Positions 52,106 through 60,241 of a stretch of 64,000 bases of DNA are shown here, one piece after another. The stretch is taken from contig CABZCZ010000001.1 of assembly GCA_902524385.1 (NCBI GenBank), positions 62,001 to 126,000 on the forward strand, read 5' to 3'. Position 1 is the stretch's first letter. The number at the start of each line of letters is the position of its first letter. Both the position numbers and the translations under genes were made by a program. The notes under the pieces were generated by a model. The model saw only the letters and a list, made by a program, of their open reading frames with translations, was not told the DNA's origin and made no database searches. This DNA comes from an uncultured Alphaproteobacteria bacterium. GTDB taxonomy: Bacteria; Pseudomonadota; Alphaproteobacteria; HIMB59; GCA-002718135.

Positions 52106-52963
52106 TTAATTTAGCATTAATGACTTTAGGAAATCTAAGTTTTCAATTAATCGCCTTAATTCTTCTGGATCCAGTCCTTTTAAGTTTTCTTTAAATAAAT
52201 TTTGATAATCTAAAGTATCAATACGATCAGTATATATTTCTTTTAATGAAATTGTATTTGAATTATCATAATCATAATTCCCAATTAATATTTTTGATAA
52301 TGCAGGAAATATTAGTGATGTGGTTGTGTAAGTTGCAAATCCTATGTCTCTGTCTTCGTCTTGTCTTTTATCAATAAAGGTAAAATAAATAACTATTCTC
52401 GCTGCACGTGTTAATTCTGCTACAGATAATTCATCATCTTGTGATACATCTAAAAATGCAAAAGTTTCATTAATACAATTTGCTGGATTGCTATCATTAT
52501 TACATGTTTCAATTAATTGAGAATTCATTAAATTAATAATTTCACCATAAATAATTTGAAAGTCACTAGGGATTGATTCACATTTTTCATAAACAGAATA
52601 ATCTAATGAATTTAAAAAGGAATAATCTATACCATCCCAATCATCAGGGGCGGTAACTTCAAGTAAATTATCACCATCTTTCTTTAAAAAATAATAATAA
52701 CTTTCATCTAATTCTGCCCATTTATATGCTGACCAATCTTGTACCTTTGAGGTTTTTGATACATTAAAGCCAACATATGTCTCATCAATCCACATACTTG
52801 TGTTATTTGATATTATGAATACTTGATATTCTGCATCACAATCATCACTCCAAATACCTTGCATGTTTTTTGGAAAATTATCTTCAAAAATTAATTCTGC
52901 ATTTAGATTAAACGGTATTAAAAATACAGTACAAAAAATAAATTTAACTAAACTATTTTTCAT
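52106..52963 (-). CDS. Secreted EF-hand calcium-binding protein
   Basis: A 285-residue exported protein: the signal peptide ends near NLNA (about residue 22). The second half has two EF-hand loops that obey the 1-3-5-7-9-12 pattern: DVSQDDELSVAE at 172-183 and DYDNSNTISLKE at 231-242. Calcium binding in the periplasm is therefore expected. The first half, with four Cys in total across the protein, is not recognised. It overlaps the upstream glycine-zipper lipoprotein gene by 11 bases, so the two envelope proteins are made together. Confidence 0.75.
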   Translation of the reverse strand: MKNSLVKFIFCTVFLIPFNLNAELIFEDNFPKNMQGIWSDDCDAEYQVFIISNNTSMWIDETYVGFNVSKTSKVQDWSAYKWAELDESYYYFLKKDGDNLLEVTAPDDWDGIDYSFLNSLDYSVYEKCESIPSDFQIIYGEIINLMNSQLIETCNNDSNPANCINETFAFLDVSQDDELSVAELTRAARIVIYFTFIDKRQDEDRDIGFATYTTTSLIFPALSKILIGNYDYDNSNTISLKEIYTDRIDTLDYQNLFKENLKGLDPEELRRLIENLDFLKSLMLN

Positions 52964-53462
52964 AAGGCATAACTCTTATTACGTCTCCGTAAATAATTAC
53001 AACTCTTTGACCATTTTGAAGTGCATTATCATCTCCTTGCACAAAAGCTTTTTCTTGATCATTTTGGCAATTAGAAATGTCATTACCGCATTCATCAATA
53101 TTGATTATATATTGGAAACCATCATGATTACCAATTTTAGCTTGTATTACTGAGCCCATAGCAGCTCCTCCAATAGTTCCATATACTATAGCAATATCTT
53201 GGCATTTAGTTCCTAATATTTCTTCTTCTCCACATATTTGAGATGCTAAAAGACCACCTATCATTGCTCCTGCAGTTGCACCAATCCAATCACTTTCACC
53301 TTCTATTTTTACTGGAAGAGAAGTTTTGATTGTTCCATATTCTATGTTAGTTACTTTTTGAGCATCAGACTTTTTTACTTTGTTTGGAGAAGTGGTATTG
53401 CAGGAAATAAGTATGAGGCTAATTAAAGACGGAATTACTAATAATTTTATTAATCTCATCAT
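52953..53462 (-). CDS. Glycine-zipper 2TM lipoprotein (SlyB/Pcp-like)
   Basis: A predicted outer-membrane lipoprotein: the N-terminus ends in a lipobox LILISC around residue 21. A glycine-rich double hairpin follows (WIGATAGAMIGGLLASQ, then VYGTIGGAAMGSVIQAKIG), the glycine-zipper pattern of SlyB/Pcp/17-kDa-antigen proteins. The C-terminal beta strands QRVVIIYGDVIRVMPYEK match the usual end of these proteins. Between the glycine segments is a two-Cys insert (CGEEEILGTKC) that may form a disulfide. It is coupled to the EF-hand protein gene. Confidence 0.82.
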   Translation of the reverse strand: MMRLIKLLVIPSLISLILISCNTTSPNKVKKSDAQKVTNIEYGTIKTSLPVKIEGESDWIGATAGAMIGGLLASQICGEEEILGTKCQDIAIVYGTIGGAAMGSVIQAKIGNHDGFQYIINIDECGNDISNCQNDQEKAFVQGDDNALQNGQRVVIIYGDVIRVMPYEK

Positions 53463-53557
53463 TATTTATGAATTACTATAATTAAAAATTGTCTAAAATA
53501 AGTAATTAAATTTAATAAATCATATAAATTTTCTAATAACTTACTATTTACAACTTA

Positions 53558-55036
53558 ATGAAAAAATTATTTTTAATCCTAGGAAATCAATTATTCCCTC
53601 AAAAACATCTAATTAAACATAAAGACTCAACTTTTTTTATGTGTGAAAGTTTTGATCTTTGTACTTTTCAAAAACATCATAAATTAAAACTCATACTCTT
53701 TCTGTCCTCAATGAGATCTTATGCTGATCAATTAAAAAAAAATAAATATAAAGTCAATTATATTGATTTAAATAAAGATTTTAAAATATCATACGAAAAA
53801 AAATTAGAGAATTTTATAAAAACAAATAAATATAAAGAATTAATTTCATTTGAAATTGAAGATAAATTTTTTGAAAAAAAAATTAATAGTTTATGTAAAA
53901 AAAATAATATTAAATTAACTTTTATTCAATCACCTATGTTTTTGAATTCAAGAGATGAATTTAAAAATTATTTAAGTAAAACAAACAAACCTTTTATGGC
54001 AAATTTTTATAAAATTGCTCGTGCAAAAACAGATATTTTGATGGAAAATAATAAACCCAAAGGTGGAAAATGGAGTTTTGATGAAGATAATAGAAAAAAA
54101 CTCCCTAAAGATATTAAAATACCAGAAATGATTACTGCAAATGAAACAAAGCATACAAAAATTTTAAAACAACAAATAAATAAAATTTTTAAAAATCATC
54201 CAGGTGAAGTTTATAATTTTTGGCTACCTACAACATATGATGATGCTGTTAAATGGTTAGATTTTTTTATTATCAAAAAATTTAATTTATTTGGTGATTA
54301 CGAAGATGCAGTTGATACTAATAATAACTTTTTATTCCATAGTGCACTAAGCCCGATGATTAATTTAGGTTTATTAACTCCAGAACTTATAATTGAAAGA
54401 GTTAGAAAAGTTGAAAATAAAATTAAAATTAATTCTTATGAAGGTTATATCAGACAAATTATTGGATGGAGAGAATTTATAAGGGGGATTTACCAAAATT
54501 ACGATCAACAATTAGAAGAAAATAATTTCTTTCAACATAAAAATTCTCTTACTAAAAAATGGTATGACGGCACAACCGGATTAGATCCTTTAGATCACTC
54601 AATTAAAAATGCTCTAAAATATGGATACACGCATCATATTGAGAGACTAATGGTTTTATGTAATATAATGAATTTATGTGAAATTAAACCCTATGAAGTT
54701 TATAATTGGTTCATGGAAATGTTTGTAGATAGCTCTGATTGGGTAATGTCACCTAATGTTTACGGTATGGGATTGTTTAGTGATGGAGGAATATTTAGCA
54801 CCAAACCTTATATTTGTGGTTCAAGTTATTTTATGAAAATGATGAATTTTAAAAGAGGTAATTGGAACGATATTATGGATGGATTGTATTGGCGTTTTAT
54901 TAATAAAAATAGAAAATTTTTTCAATCTAATCCTCGTTTAAATATGATGGTTAATATTTATGATAAAATGAATTCTGAGAGAAAAAAACATATATTAAAA
55001 AAAGCAAATCAGTTTATTCGTGATAATACTAATTAA
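53558..55036 (+). CDS. Cryptochrome/photolyase of the FeS-BCP ((6-4) photolyase) type, apparently without the Fe-S cysteines
   Basis: A flavoprotein photolyase-related protein of 492 residues (deoxyribodipyrimidine photolyase-related family), expected to repair UV lesions with light. Family blocks are LFLILGNQLFPQ at the N-terminus, YIRQIIGWREFIRGIY, THHIERLMVLCNIMNLC, and WVMSPNVYGMGLFSDGG. Where classical members read ...MSDYxKGxC... with three further cluster cysteines, this protein reads MKMMNFKRGNWNDIMDGLYWRF with none. It therefore probably lacks a complete 4Fe-4S cluster. It overlaps mutT by one base, forming a DNA-damage pair. Confidence 0.88.
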   Translation: MKKLFLILGNQLFPQKHLIKHKDSTFFMCESFDLCTFQKHHKLKLILFLSSMRSYADQLKKNKYKVNYIDLNKDFKISYEKKLENFIKTNKYKELISFEIEDKFFEKKINSLCKKNNIKLTFIQSPMFLNSRDEFKNYLSKTNKPFMANFYKIARAKTDILMENNKPKGGKWSFDEDNRKKLPKDIKIPEMITANETKHTKILKQQINKIFKNHPGEVYNFWLPTTYDDAVKWLDFFIIKKFNLFGDYEDAVDTNNNFLFHSALSPMINLGLLTPELIIERVRKVENKIKINSYEGYIRQIIGWREFIRGIYQNYDQQLEENNFFQHKNSLTKKWYDGTTGLDPLDHSIKNALKYGYTHHIERLMVLCNIMNLCEIKPYEVYNWFMEMFVDSSDWVMSPNVYGMGLFSDGGIFSTKPYICGSSYFMKMMNFKRGNWNDIMDGLYWRFINKNRKFFQSNPRLNMMVNIYDKMNSERKKHILKKANQFIRDNTN

Positions 55037-55413
55037 TGGACAAATTTGATGTTGTTGCAGCAATAATATTGAAAAATGATAAATATTTTATTGCTCAAAG
55101 AAATCGAAATAAACATATGGCATTAAGCTGGGAATTTCCTGGAGGAAAAGTAGAAAAAGGGGAAACTTTTGATATAGCCTTAAAAAGAGAAATAAAAGAA
55201 GAGCTCAATATAGATATAACTATCAACAATAAATTAGGAGAAGAAAATTATAAAGATGAGAAAATAAATATAAAATTACATTATTTTTTATGTTCTCATA
55301 TTAGTGGTGAAATTTATTTAAATGAACATGAAGATTCAGCTTGGATTACAAAAAATGAATTTAAAAATTATAATTTTGCTGAAGGTGATAGTGATATTAT
55401 AAACTTATTATAA
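55036..55413 (+). CDS. mutT: MutT-type Nudix hydrolase (8-oxo-dGTP diphosphatase)
   Basis: A Nudix hydrolase of 125 residues. The Nudix box GGKVEKGETFDIALKREIKEEL matches GX5EX7REUXEEXGU except that the final Gly is not obvious. The preceding WEFPGG and early FIAQRNRNKHMALSW fit MutT, which removes oxidised nucleotides from the pool. Its start overlaps the photolyase stop, giving a small operon of DNA-damage defence. Other Nudix substrates cannot be excluded. Confidence 0.88.
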   Translation: MDKFDVVAAIILKNDKYFIAQRNRNKHMALSWEFPGGKVEKGETFDIALKREIKEELNIDITINNKLGEENYKDEKINIKLHYFLCSHISGEIYLNEHEDSAWITKNEFKNYNFAEGDSDIINLL

Positions 55414-55509
55414 GACTAATTTTAAAAGCCTCTAAACCCTTAATTTTTCTACTCTTTTTTTCAAAAATTTTATTTTATTTTATTTTAATGATAAAGAACA
55501 TTGGAATTT

Positions 55510-56220
55510 ATGAAAGTTGATAAAGATCAAATATCCGCATGGGGTGTCCATGCTTTTACAGGATCAGGAGCTATACTTGGATTCCTTGCCTTAATATCAA
55601 TATTAAATAATGATCAAACCGGTGCCTTTTTATGGTTAGGCTTAGCATTATTAGTTGATGGGATTGATGGTACATTAGCAAGAAGAATTGGGGTAGAGGA
55701 AAAAGCACCAAATTTAGATGGAATAATTTTAGATAGTATAGTCGATTATCTTAACTATGTAATTAACCCTGCTTTAATGATTTACTGGTTTCAATTAGTG
55801 CCAAATGGTTTTGAAATTATAATGCCAGCAATAATATTTGGAGTTTCGTTGTATACTTTTATTAATGTTAATATGAAAACTGATGATTATTATTTCAGAG
55901 GATTTCCTGCAATTTGGAATATTGTGGTACTTTATTTTTTCATATTAAATTCAAATGTTTGGATAAATCTTATTGTAATAATTATTTTATCAATATTAAC
56001 TTTTATTCCTTTTAAATTTGTTCATCCATTAAGAGTAAAATCTTATCGAAACTTAACTATTTTTTTTACCGTAATATGGTCAGCAACAACATTGAGATTA
56101 GTTACTAAATCCGAATTAAATTTAATCATAAATGATACTATAGTGTTAATTATCTGGTTAATCTGTACAGGTTATTTTTCATATATTTGTTTAAATAAGT
56201 CACTAAAAGACTTCTCTTAG
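55510..56220 (+). CDS. pcs: Phosphatidylcholine synthase
   Basis: Pcs condenses CDP-diacylglycerol with choline in the inner membrane, a pathway found mostly in Alphaproteobacteria and relatives. The CDP-alcohol phosphotransferase motif is DGIDGTLARRIGVEEKAPNLDG with DSIVDY after it (DGxDGxxAR...G...D...D). Several membrane helices follow, and the N-terminal WGVHAFTGSGAILGFLAL is typical of Pcs. The ORF track starts at a TTG, but the ATG three codons later (55510) is preferred. The tandem riboswitch lies about 100 bases downstream and belongs to the next operon. Confidence 0.92.
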   Translation: MKVDKDQISAWGVHAFTGSGAILGFLALISILNNDQTGAFLWLGLALLVDGIDGTLARRIGVEEKAPNLDGIILDSIVDYLNYVINPALMIYWFQLVPNGFEIIMPAIIFGVSLYTFINVNMKTDDYYFRGFPAIWNIVVLYFFILNSNVWINLIVIIILSILTFIPFKFVHPLRVKSYRNLTIFFTVIWSATTLRLVTKSELNLIINDTIVLIIWLICTGYFSYICLNKSLKDFS

Positions 56221-56319
56221 TAAGTAATTTAGCTATTTTTTTATATATGCAATTTTTGCATATCTAAATATTATCATAATCAATTTAAATATAAATAAAT
56301 TTTATTATTAATTTTACAT

Positions 56320-56370
56320 CGTTCATTTTGAATAATTCAAAACGGAAGTAGACGAAAGTTGAAGGAACGC
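56320..56370 (+). ncRNA. Glutamine riboswitch aptamer 1 (glnA-class)
   Basis: The segment folds as a three-stem junction. The closing stem is CGTTC (56320) with GAACG (56365). Hairpin P2 is TTTTGAA/TTCAAAA, and the junction strand is CGGAAGTA. Hairpin P3 is GAC-GAAA-GTT, followed by GAAG and the closing strand. The conserved GUUCA, CGGAAGUA and GAAGGAACGC are those I know from the glnA RNA, which binds L-glutamine in cyanobacteria and marine metagenomic sequences. Ligand is inferred from this class identity. Confidence 0.85.
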
Positions 56371-56386
56371 ATGCAAGTTATTAAAT

Positions 56387-56437
56387 CGTTCAATCTGTTT
56401 TTAACAGATCGGAAGTAAGCTAAAGCTGAAGGAACGC
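56387..56437 (+). ncRNA. Glutamine riboswitch aptamer 2 (glnA-class)
   Basis: The second copy lies 16 bases after the first. The closing stem is CGTTC (56387) with GAACG (56432). P2 is ATCTGTT/AACAGAT, the junction strand CGGAAGTA is identical to copy 1, P3 is AGC-TAAA-GCT, and GAAGGAACGC is identical. The stems differ between copies yet stay paired while the unpaired junction bases are unchanged, which is strong evidence of a selected RNA structure. Tandem aptamers of this class are known to occur. Confidence 0.85.
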
Positions 56438-56471
56438 GGATCTTTTTAAAATCCATAGCTAAGCATGAATT

Positions 56472-56495
56472 ATAACAGATTGAAAGGACTGTTAT
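56472..56495 (+). promoter_or_regulatory. Expression-platform hairpin with alternative pairing to aptamer 2
   Basis: ATAACAG and CTGTTAT form a 7-bp stem around a loop ATTGAAAGGA containing a Shine-Dalgarno-like AAAGGA. The word AACAGAT at 56474 is an exact copy of the 3' strand of aptamer 2 P2 (56403-56409), so it can compete for the P2 5' strand ATCTGTT. This gives a plausible mutually exclusive switch. No T-run follows, so control of translation or early processing is more likely than intrinsic termination. Confidence 0.5.
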
Positions 56496-56500
56496 TAAAT

Positions 56501-56554
56501 ATGATAGGTATTAAGTTTGGATTTATAAATACTTCATTAATTCCATTGTACTAA
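56501..56554 (+). CDS. 17-codon ORF between glutamine riboswitches and ATP-grasp gene
   Basis: ATG at 56501 opens MIGIKFGFINTSLIPLY and stops at 56554, two bases before the ATP-grasp ATG. The AAAGGA in the upstream hairpin loop lies 12 bases before this ATG, a long but possible spacing. Short peptides directly after glutamine aptamers are a known theme (the Downstream-peptide RNA class). It may be a regulatory peptide or a coupling leader. Confidence 0.4.
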   Translation: MIGIKFGFINTSLIPLY

Positions 56555-56556
56555 TT

Positions 56557-57963
56557 ATGTTTAATGAAATGTATCAATCTGAGAGTCTAATCAGAAATCA
56601 CTATAATAATATAAATGAATGGTTAGAAAAAATGTCTGCTAAAGTGATTAACGAAAAAAATGCTGAGGCAGAGACTCATTTTAGAAATATAGGAATAACA
56701 TTCTCAACTAATAGTGAAACAGCAAGAGAGAGAATAATACCGTTTGATTTAATTCCAAGAATTTTTACTTTTAGTGAATGGTCTAAATTAGAAAAAGGAG
56801 TAATTCAAAGAGCGAAAGCTTTAAATGCTTTTTTGGCAGATATTTATAATCAAGGAGAAATAATAAAAGCTAATATTATACCTAAAGAATTAATCTTTAA
56901 AAAAAAATCTTATGAAGTTTCAATGTTTGGTTTTAAACCTCCTAGATCAATTTATAGTCCAATAATAGGTATAGATTTAGTCAGAACAAATCACAATGAG
57001 TATTTTGTATTAGAAGATAATTGCAGAACACCTAGTGGAGTATCATACATGTTAGAAAATAGAGAAATAATGATGAGAATGTTTCCAGATTTATTTCATA
57101 CAAATCGAGTTACACCTATAGATGATTATCCAACAAGATTACTTCAAACTTTAATGAGTTTAGCCCCAATAAAATGCAACACATCTGAACCAGTATGTGT
57201 TCTTCTTACACCTGGTCCATTGAATAGTGCTTATTATGAGCATAGTTTTCTATCTGATCAAATGGGTATTGAAATGGTCGAGTCCACTGATTTGTTTGTT
57301 GAGGGAGAATTTCTTTACATGAAGACTGTAGATGGTCCTAAAAAAGTAGATGTTGTATATAGAAGAATTGATGATGATTTTTTAGATCCTCTTTGTTTCA
57401 ACCCAAATTCAGTAATTGGAATACCTGGTATTATGGATGTTTATAGAACTGGAGGGGTAAATATTTGTTCGGCACCAGGCGCAGGTATTGCTGATGACAA
57501 AGCTATTTATATTTATGTTCCAGAAATGATAAAATTTTATTTAGGAGAACAACCTATACTACAAAATGTTCAAACATGGAGCTGTGACAAAGATGACGAT
57601 CTTAATTATGTATTAGATAACTTATCCGATCTAGTCGTAAAAGAAGTTGATGGCTCTGGTGGATATGGTATGCTAATTGGTCCAAAGTCCTCTAAATCTT
57701 TAATTGAAGAATTCAGAAGAAAACTTTCTATAAATCCTAGAGGTTACATTGCTCAACCTCTTTTAGATCTATCATTTTCTCCAACTCTAATAAAAAATCA
57801 AGTTGAAGGAAGAAGAGTTGATTTGAGACCTTTCTGCTTAATGGGAGAACATGCACAATTAAGCTCTGGAGGATTAACAAGAGTTGCAATGAATGAGGGT
57901 TCTTTCGTTGTTAATTCAAGCCAAGGTGGAGGAGTCAAAGATACATGGGTTTTAGCAGAATGA
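56557..57963 (+). CDS. Circularly permuted ATP-grasp protein (COG2308-type)
   Basis: A predicted amidoligase with a circularly permuted ATP-grasp fold, 468 residues. Family blocks are FRNIGITFS, IIPFDLIPRIFTFSEWSKLEKG, EDNCRTPSGVSYMLENR (with the Asn/Arg ATP-site block), YRRIDDDFLDPL, and VVKEVDGSGGYGMLIGP, the glycine-rich ATP loop. The gene is followed by alpha-E and transglutaminase-like genes, a trio predicted in earlier comparative genomics to make or modify a peptide, often with the proteasome-like Anbu subunit, which is absent here. Its product is unknown. The tandem glutamine aptamers directly upstream indicate control by glutamine. Confidence 0.9.
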   Translation: MFNEMYQSESLIRNHYNNINEWLEKMSAKVINEKNAEAETHFRNIGITFSTNSETARERIIPFDLIPRIFTFSEWSKLEKGVIQRAKALNAFLADIYNQGEIIKANIIPKELIFKKKSYEVSMFGFKPPRSIYSPIIGIDLVRTNHNEYFVLEDNCRTPSGVSYMLENREIMMRMFPDLFHTNRVTPIDDYPTRLLQTLMSLAPIKCNTSEPVCVLLTPGPLNSAYYEHSFLSDQMGIEMVESTDLFVEGEFLYMKTVDGPKKVDVVYRRIDDDFLDPLCFNPNSVIGIPGIMDVYRTGGVNICSAPGAGIADDKAIYIYVPEMIKFYLGEQPILQNVQTWSCDKDDDLNYVLDNLSDLVVKEVDGSGGYGMLIGPKSSKSLIEEFRRKLSINPRGYIAQPLLDLSFSPTLIKNQVEGRRVDLRPFCLMGEHAQLSSGGLTRVAMNEGSFVVNSSQGGGVKDTWVLAE

Positions 57964-57969
57964 GATACA

Positions 57970-58905
57970 ATGTTAAGTAGAACAGCTGAGTATCTTTATT
58001 GGATCAGTAGATATATGGAAAGAGCTGAGACCAATGCAAGACTCTTAGACGTAGGTTACAGAATGTCATTATTTCCTAATCCAAATGGTTATAATAATGA
58101 GTGGGAGTCTGTTTTAGCTGCTGCAGGAGCAATACAAGGATATAAAAATAAATATAATATTATTGAACAAAAAAAAGTTGAAGATTATTTATTTTTTGAT
58201 GAAGACAATCCATCATCTGTTTATAATTGTATTCTTAATGCTAGAAGTAATGCTTTAGTTGTAAGAACTTCATTTACTCCTGAATCTTGGTTAGCAATTA
58301 ACAAAACTTATCAGGAAATTCAAAAATTAAAAAATAATAATTTTAACGCATCAGATCTTCCTAATTTAACTGAATGGACTATCGAACAAGTAAATTTATT
58401 TAGAGGTTCTTTGAGTTCTTTATTAAGAAATGATGGTTATAACTTTCTTTATTTAGGATTATTCGTTGAAAGGGCAGATAATTCTGCAAGGTTATTAGAT
58501 GTTAAATATTTTGTTCTACTTCCTAAACCGCAATATATCGGAGGTAATATTGACAATATGCAATGGAGTATACTCCTTAGATCTTTATCATCTTTTAGAG
58601 CTTTTCGTTGGGCATATGATGGTGATGTTACTTCTACTAAGATAGCTGATTTCTTAGTTTTAAATAGTGATTGCCCAAGGTCACTTAGTTTCTGTATTCA
58701 AAACATTGTAAAGCACTTAAAAAATTTAACTTGTAGTCCTGAAAAGGTTAATAAGATTTATAATAACTTAAAAGATCTTAATATTAAAATTCAAGAAGAG
58801 AAAATCGAGTCAATAGTTGACTTTGGGCTACATGAATTTGTTACGCAATTTATTAATAAAATTTCAAGTGTAGATTCTGATATTCAAAGGGAGTTTTTTA
58901 ATTAA
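57970..58905 (+). CDS. Alpha-E domain protein (COG2307-type)
   Basis: A 311-residue helical cytoplasmic protein of the alpha-E family. It begins MLSRTAEYLYWISRYMERAETNARLLDV, the hallmark opening with the RYMERAExxARLL helix. The pattern recurs in YLGLFVERADNSARLLDVKYFVLLP, so two similar helical halves are seen. The biochemical role is unknown, but it always accompanies the ATP-grasp partner. It starts six bases after that gene and overlaps the transglutaminase start by one base. Confidence 0.9.
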   Translation: MLSRTAEYLYWISRYMERAETNARLLDVGYRMSLFPNPNGYNNEWESVLAAAGAIQGYKNKYNIIEQKKVEDYLFFDEDNPSSVYNCILNARSNALVVRTSFTPESWLAINKTYQEIQKLKNNNFNASDLPNLTEWTIEQVNLFRGSLSSLLRNDGYNFLYLGLFVERADNSARLLDVKYFVLLPKPQYIGGNIDNMQWSILLRSLSSFRAFRWAYDGDVTSTKIADFLVLNSDCPRSLSFCIQNIVKHLKNLTCSPEKVNKIYNNLKDLNIKIQEEKIESIVDFGLHEFVTQFINKISSVDSDIQREFFN

Positions 58906-59744
58906 TGGAAATAATAATTGAGCATACAACTAAATATGAATATAAAAATCCTGTAGCTGGACTTATACAATCAACAAAACTTTATCCATCTGAATATAAT
59001 GGGTTAAAAATTCTAGATTGGAATGTTCATCATGACTCTGCTAAAAAATCGGCAGTTTATAAAGACGGAGAAGCAAATAATATACAAAGTTTTACTAGCT
59101 TAAAAAAAGTAAAAAAAATTCAATTTACTGTCCTTGGTAAAGTAGAAACTTGCGATACCAAAGGGGTTTATTTTAACCCAGATGATAAATTAGATCCTTG
59201 TGTTTATTTAAGGAATTCAAATTTAACTATTCCAGATGTTGATATAAAAAATTTAGCTTTGGAAGCAAAAAATGGTTTTAGTGAAGATGAAAGATTACTA
59301 ATTTCTCACAATTTAATGAATTTAGTTAGAGAAAAAGTTGAGTACAAACCTCTTTCAACAAATAATGAAACAACAGCTCAAGTAGCTTATAATCAAAAAA
59401 AGGGCGTCTGTCAGGATCAAGCACACATAATGGTTTCAGCTGCTAGAGCAATCAATATACCTGCTAGATATGTAAACGGTTACATGCATAATAATTCACA
59501 TTCATCAGAATTTCAGTCAACTCATGCATGGGCAGAATTTTTTATAAATAATCTTGGTTGGGTAGGTTTTGATCCTACAAATGGTTGTAGCCCAGATGAA
59601 AGATATATAAGAGTATCATGCGGCCTTGATGCAAGTGAAGCTGCGCCTATAAAAGGAGTTTTCTACGGACATAATGGTCAAAATAATTTGATTGAAAACT
59701 TAGATATACACGTTCAAACTCTTGAAAATAATTCTCAACAATAA
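58905..59744 (+). CDS. Transglutaminase-like cysteine peptidase/amidase (COG1305-type)
   Basis: A 279-residue protein with an N-terminal beta-sandwich, beginning IIIEHTTKYEYKNPVAGLIQSTKLYPS as in bacterial transglutaminase-like N-domains. The catalytic domain has Cys in KKGVCQDQAHIMVSAARA, His in STHAWAEFF and Asp in WVGFDPTNG, a complete Cys-His-Asp triad. No signal peptide is seen, so it acts in the cytoplasm, perhaps hydrolysing or transferring the peptide or amide made by the ATP-grasp partner. It is the last intact gene of the operon. Confidence 0.9.
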   Translation: MEIIIEHTTKYEYKNPVAGLIQSTKLYPSEYNGLKILDWNVHHDSAKKSAVYKDGEANNIQSFTSLKKVKKIQFTVLGKVETCDTKGVYFNPDDKLDPCVYLRNSNLTIPDVDIKNLALEAKNGFSEDERLLISHNLMNLVREKVEYKPLSTNNETTAQVAYNQKKGVCQDQAHIMVSAARAINIPARYVNGYMHNNSHSSEFQSTHAWAEFFINNLGWVGFDPTNGCSPDERYIRVSCGLDASEAAPIKGVFYGHNGQNNLIENLDIHVQTLENNSQQ

Positions 59745-59819
59745 AAAATTTATTTTGCTTCTAAAATAAAGATGAAAATTATGTATCTAAACAAAAAACA
59801 ACAACAATTTATATGAATC

Positions 59820-60139
59820 TTTAAAAATAAACTTTTAGATGTTGCAAAGCGAGTAGCTGAAGATTATGTAAATGGATTAATGAAACTCATATTAAAGTAA
59901 GAGAATAAGCTCTTTTAGTATTAAATTGGTCTTTAGGATCTGAATTTAACGAAGGAGCCGAGACAGGAAATATATATCTTATTTTAACAGAAAATTATGA
60001 AAACTAGGCTGCAATAGACAATCGTTTTATGATTGCTTAAAATCATGAAAGCTATTTTAGAGATGATTTAAATGAATCCTCAAAAAATTGTGAACAAAGA
60101 GTGATTATTCATTCTTTTGATGTCATTCAATCAATATAA
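59820..60139 (+). pseudogene. Decayed gene after the transglutaminase operon
   Basis: Frame-by-frame reading shows protein-like sequence interrupted by one frameshift (near 59870) and three in-frame stops at 59906 (TAA), 60005 (TAG) and 60038 (TAA). Fragments such as LDVAKRVAEDYVNG, then NWSLGSEFNEGAETGNIYLIL and NHESYFRDDLNESSKNCEQR, look like a soluble protein of about 100 residues. Each stop is one C-to-T change from a Gln codon. The fold is not recognised; it does not look like Anbu. The rest of 59745-60241 holds nothing else I can support. Confidence 0.45.
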
Positions 60140-60241
60140 ATATTATTAATCATAAATTTACATTTGATTTTTAAAATCATTTCTACATTGTATTGAATAA
60201 TTAGCTTTATTTTATTCATTTGCTAACCTATTTATGAAGTA

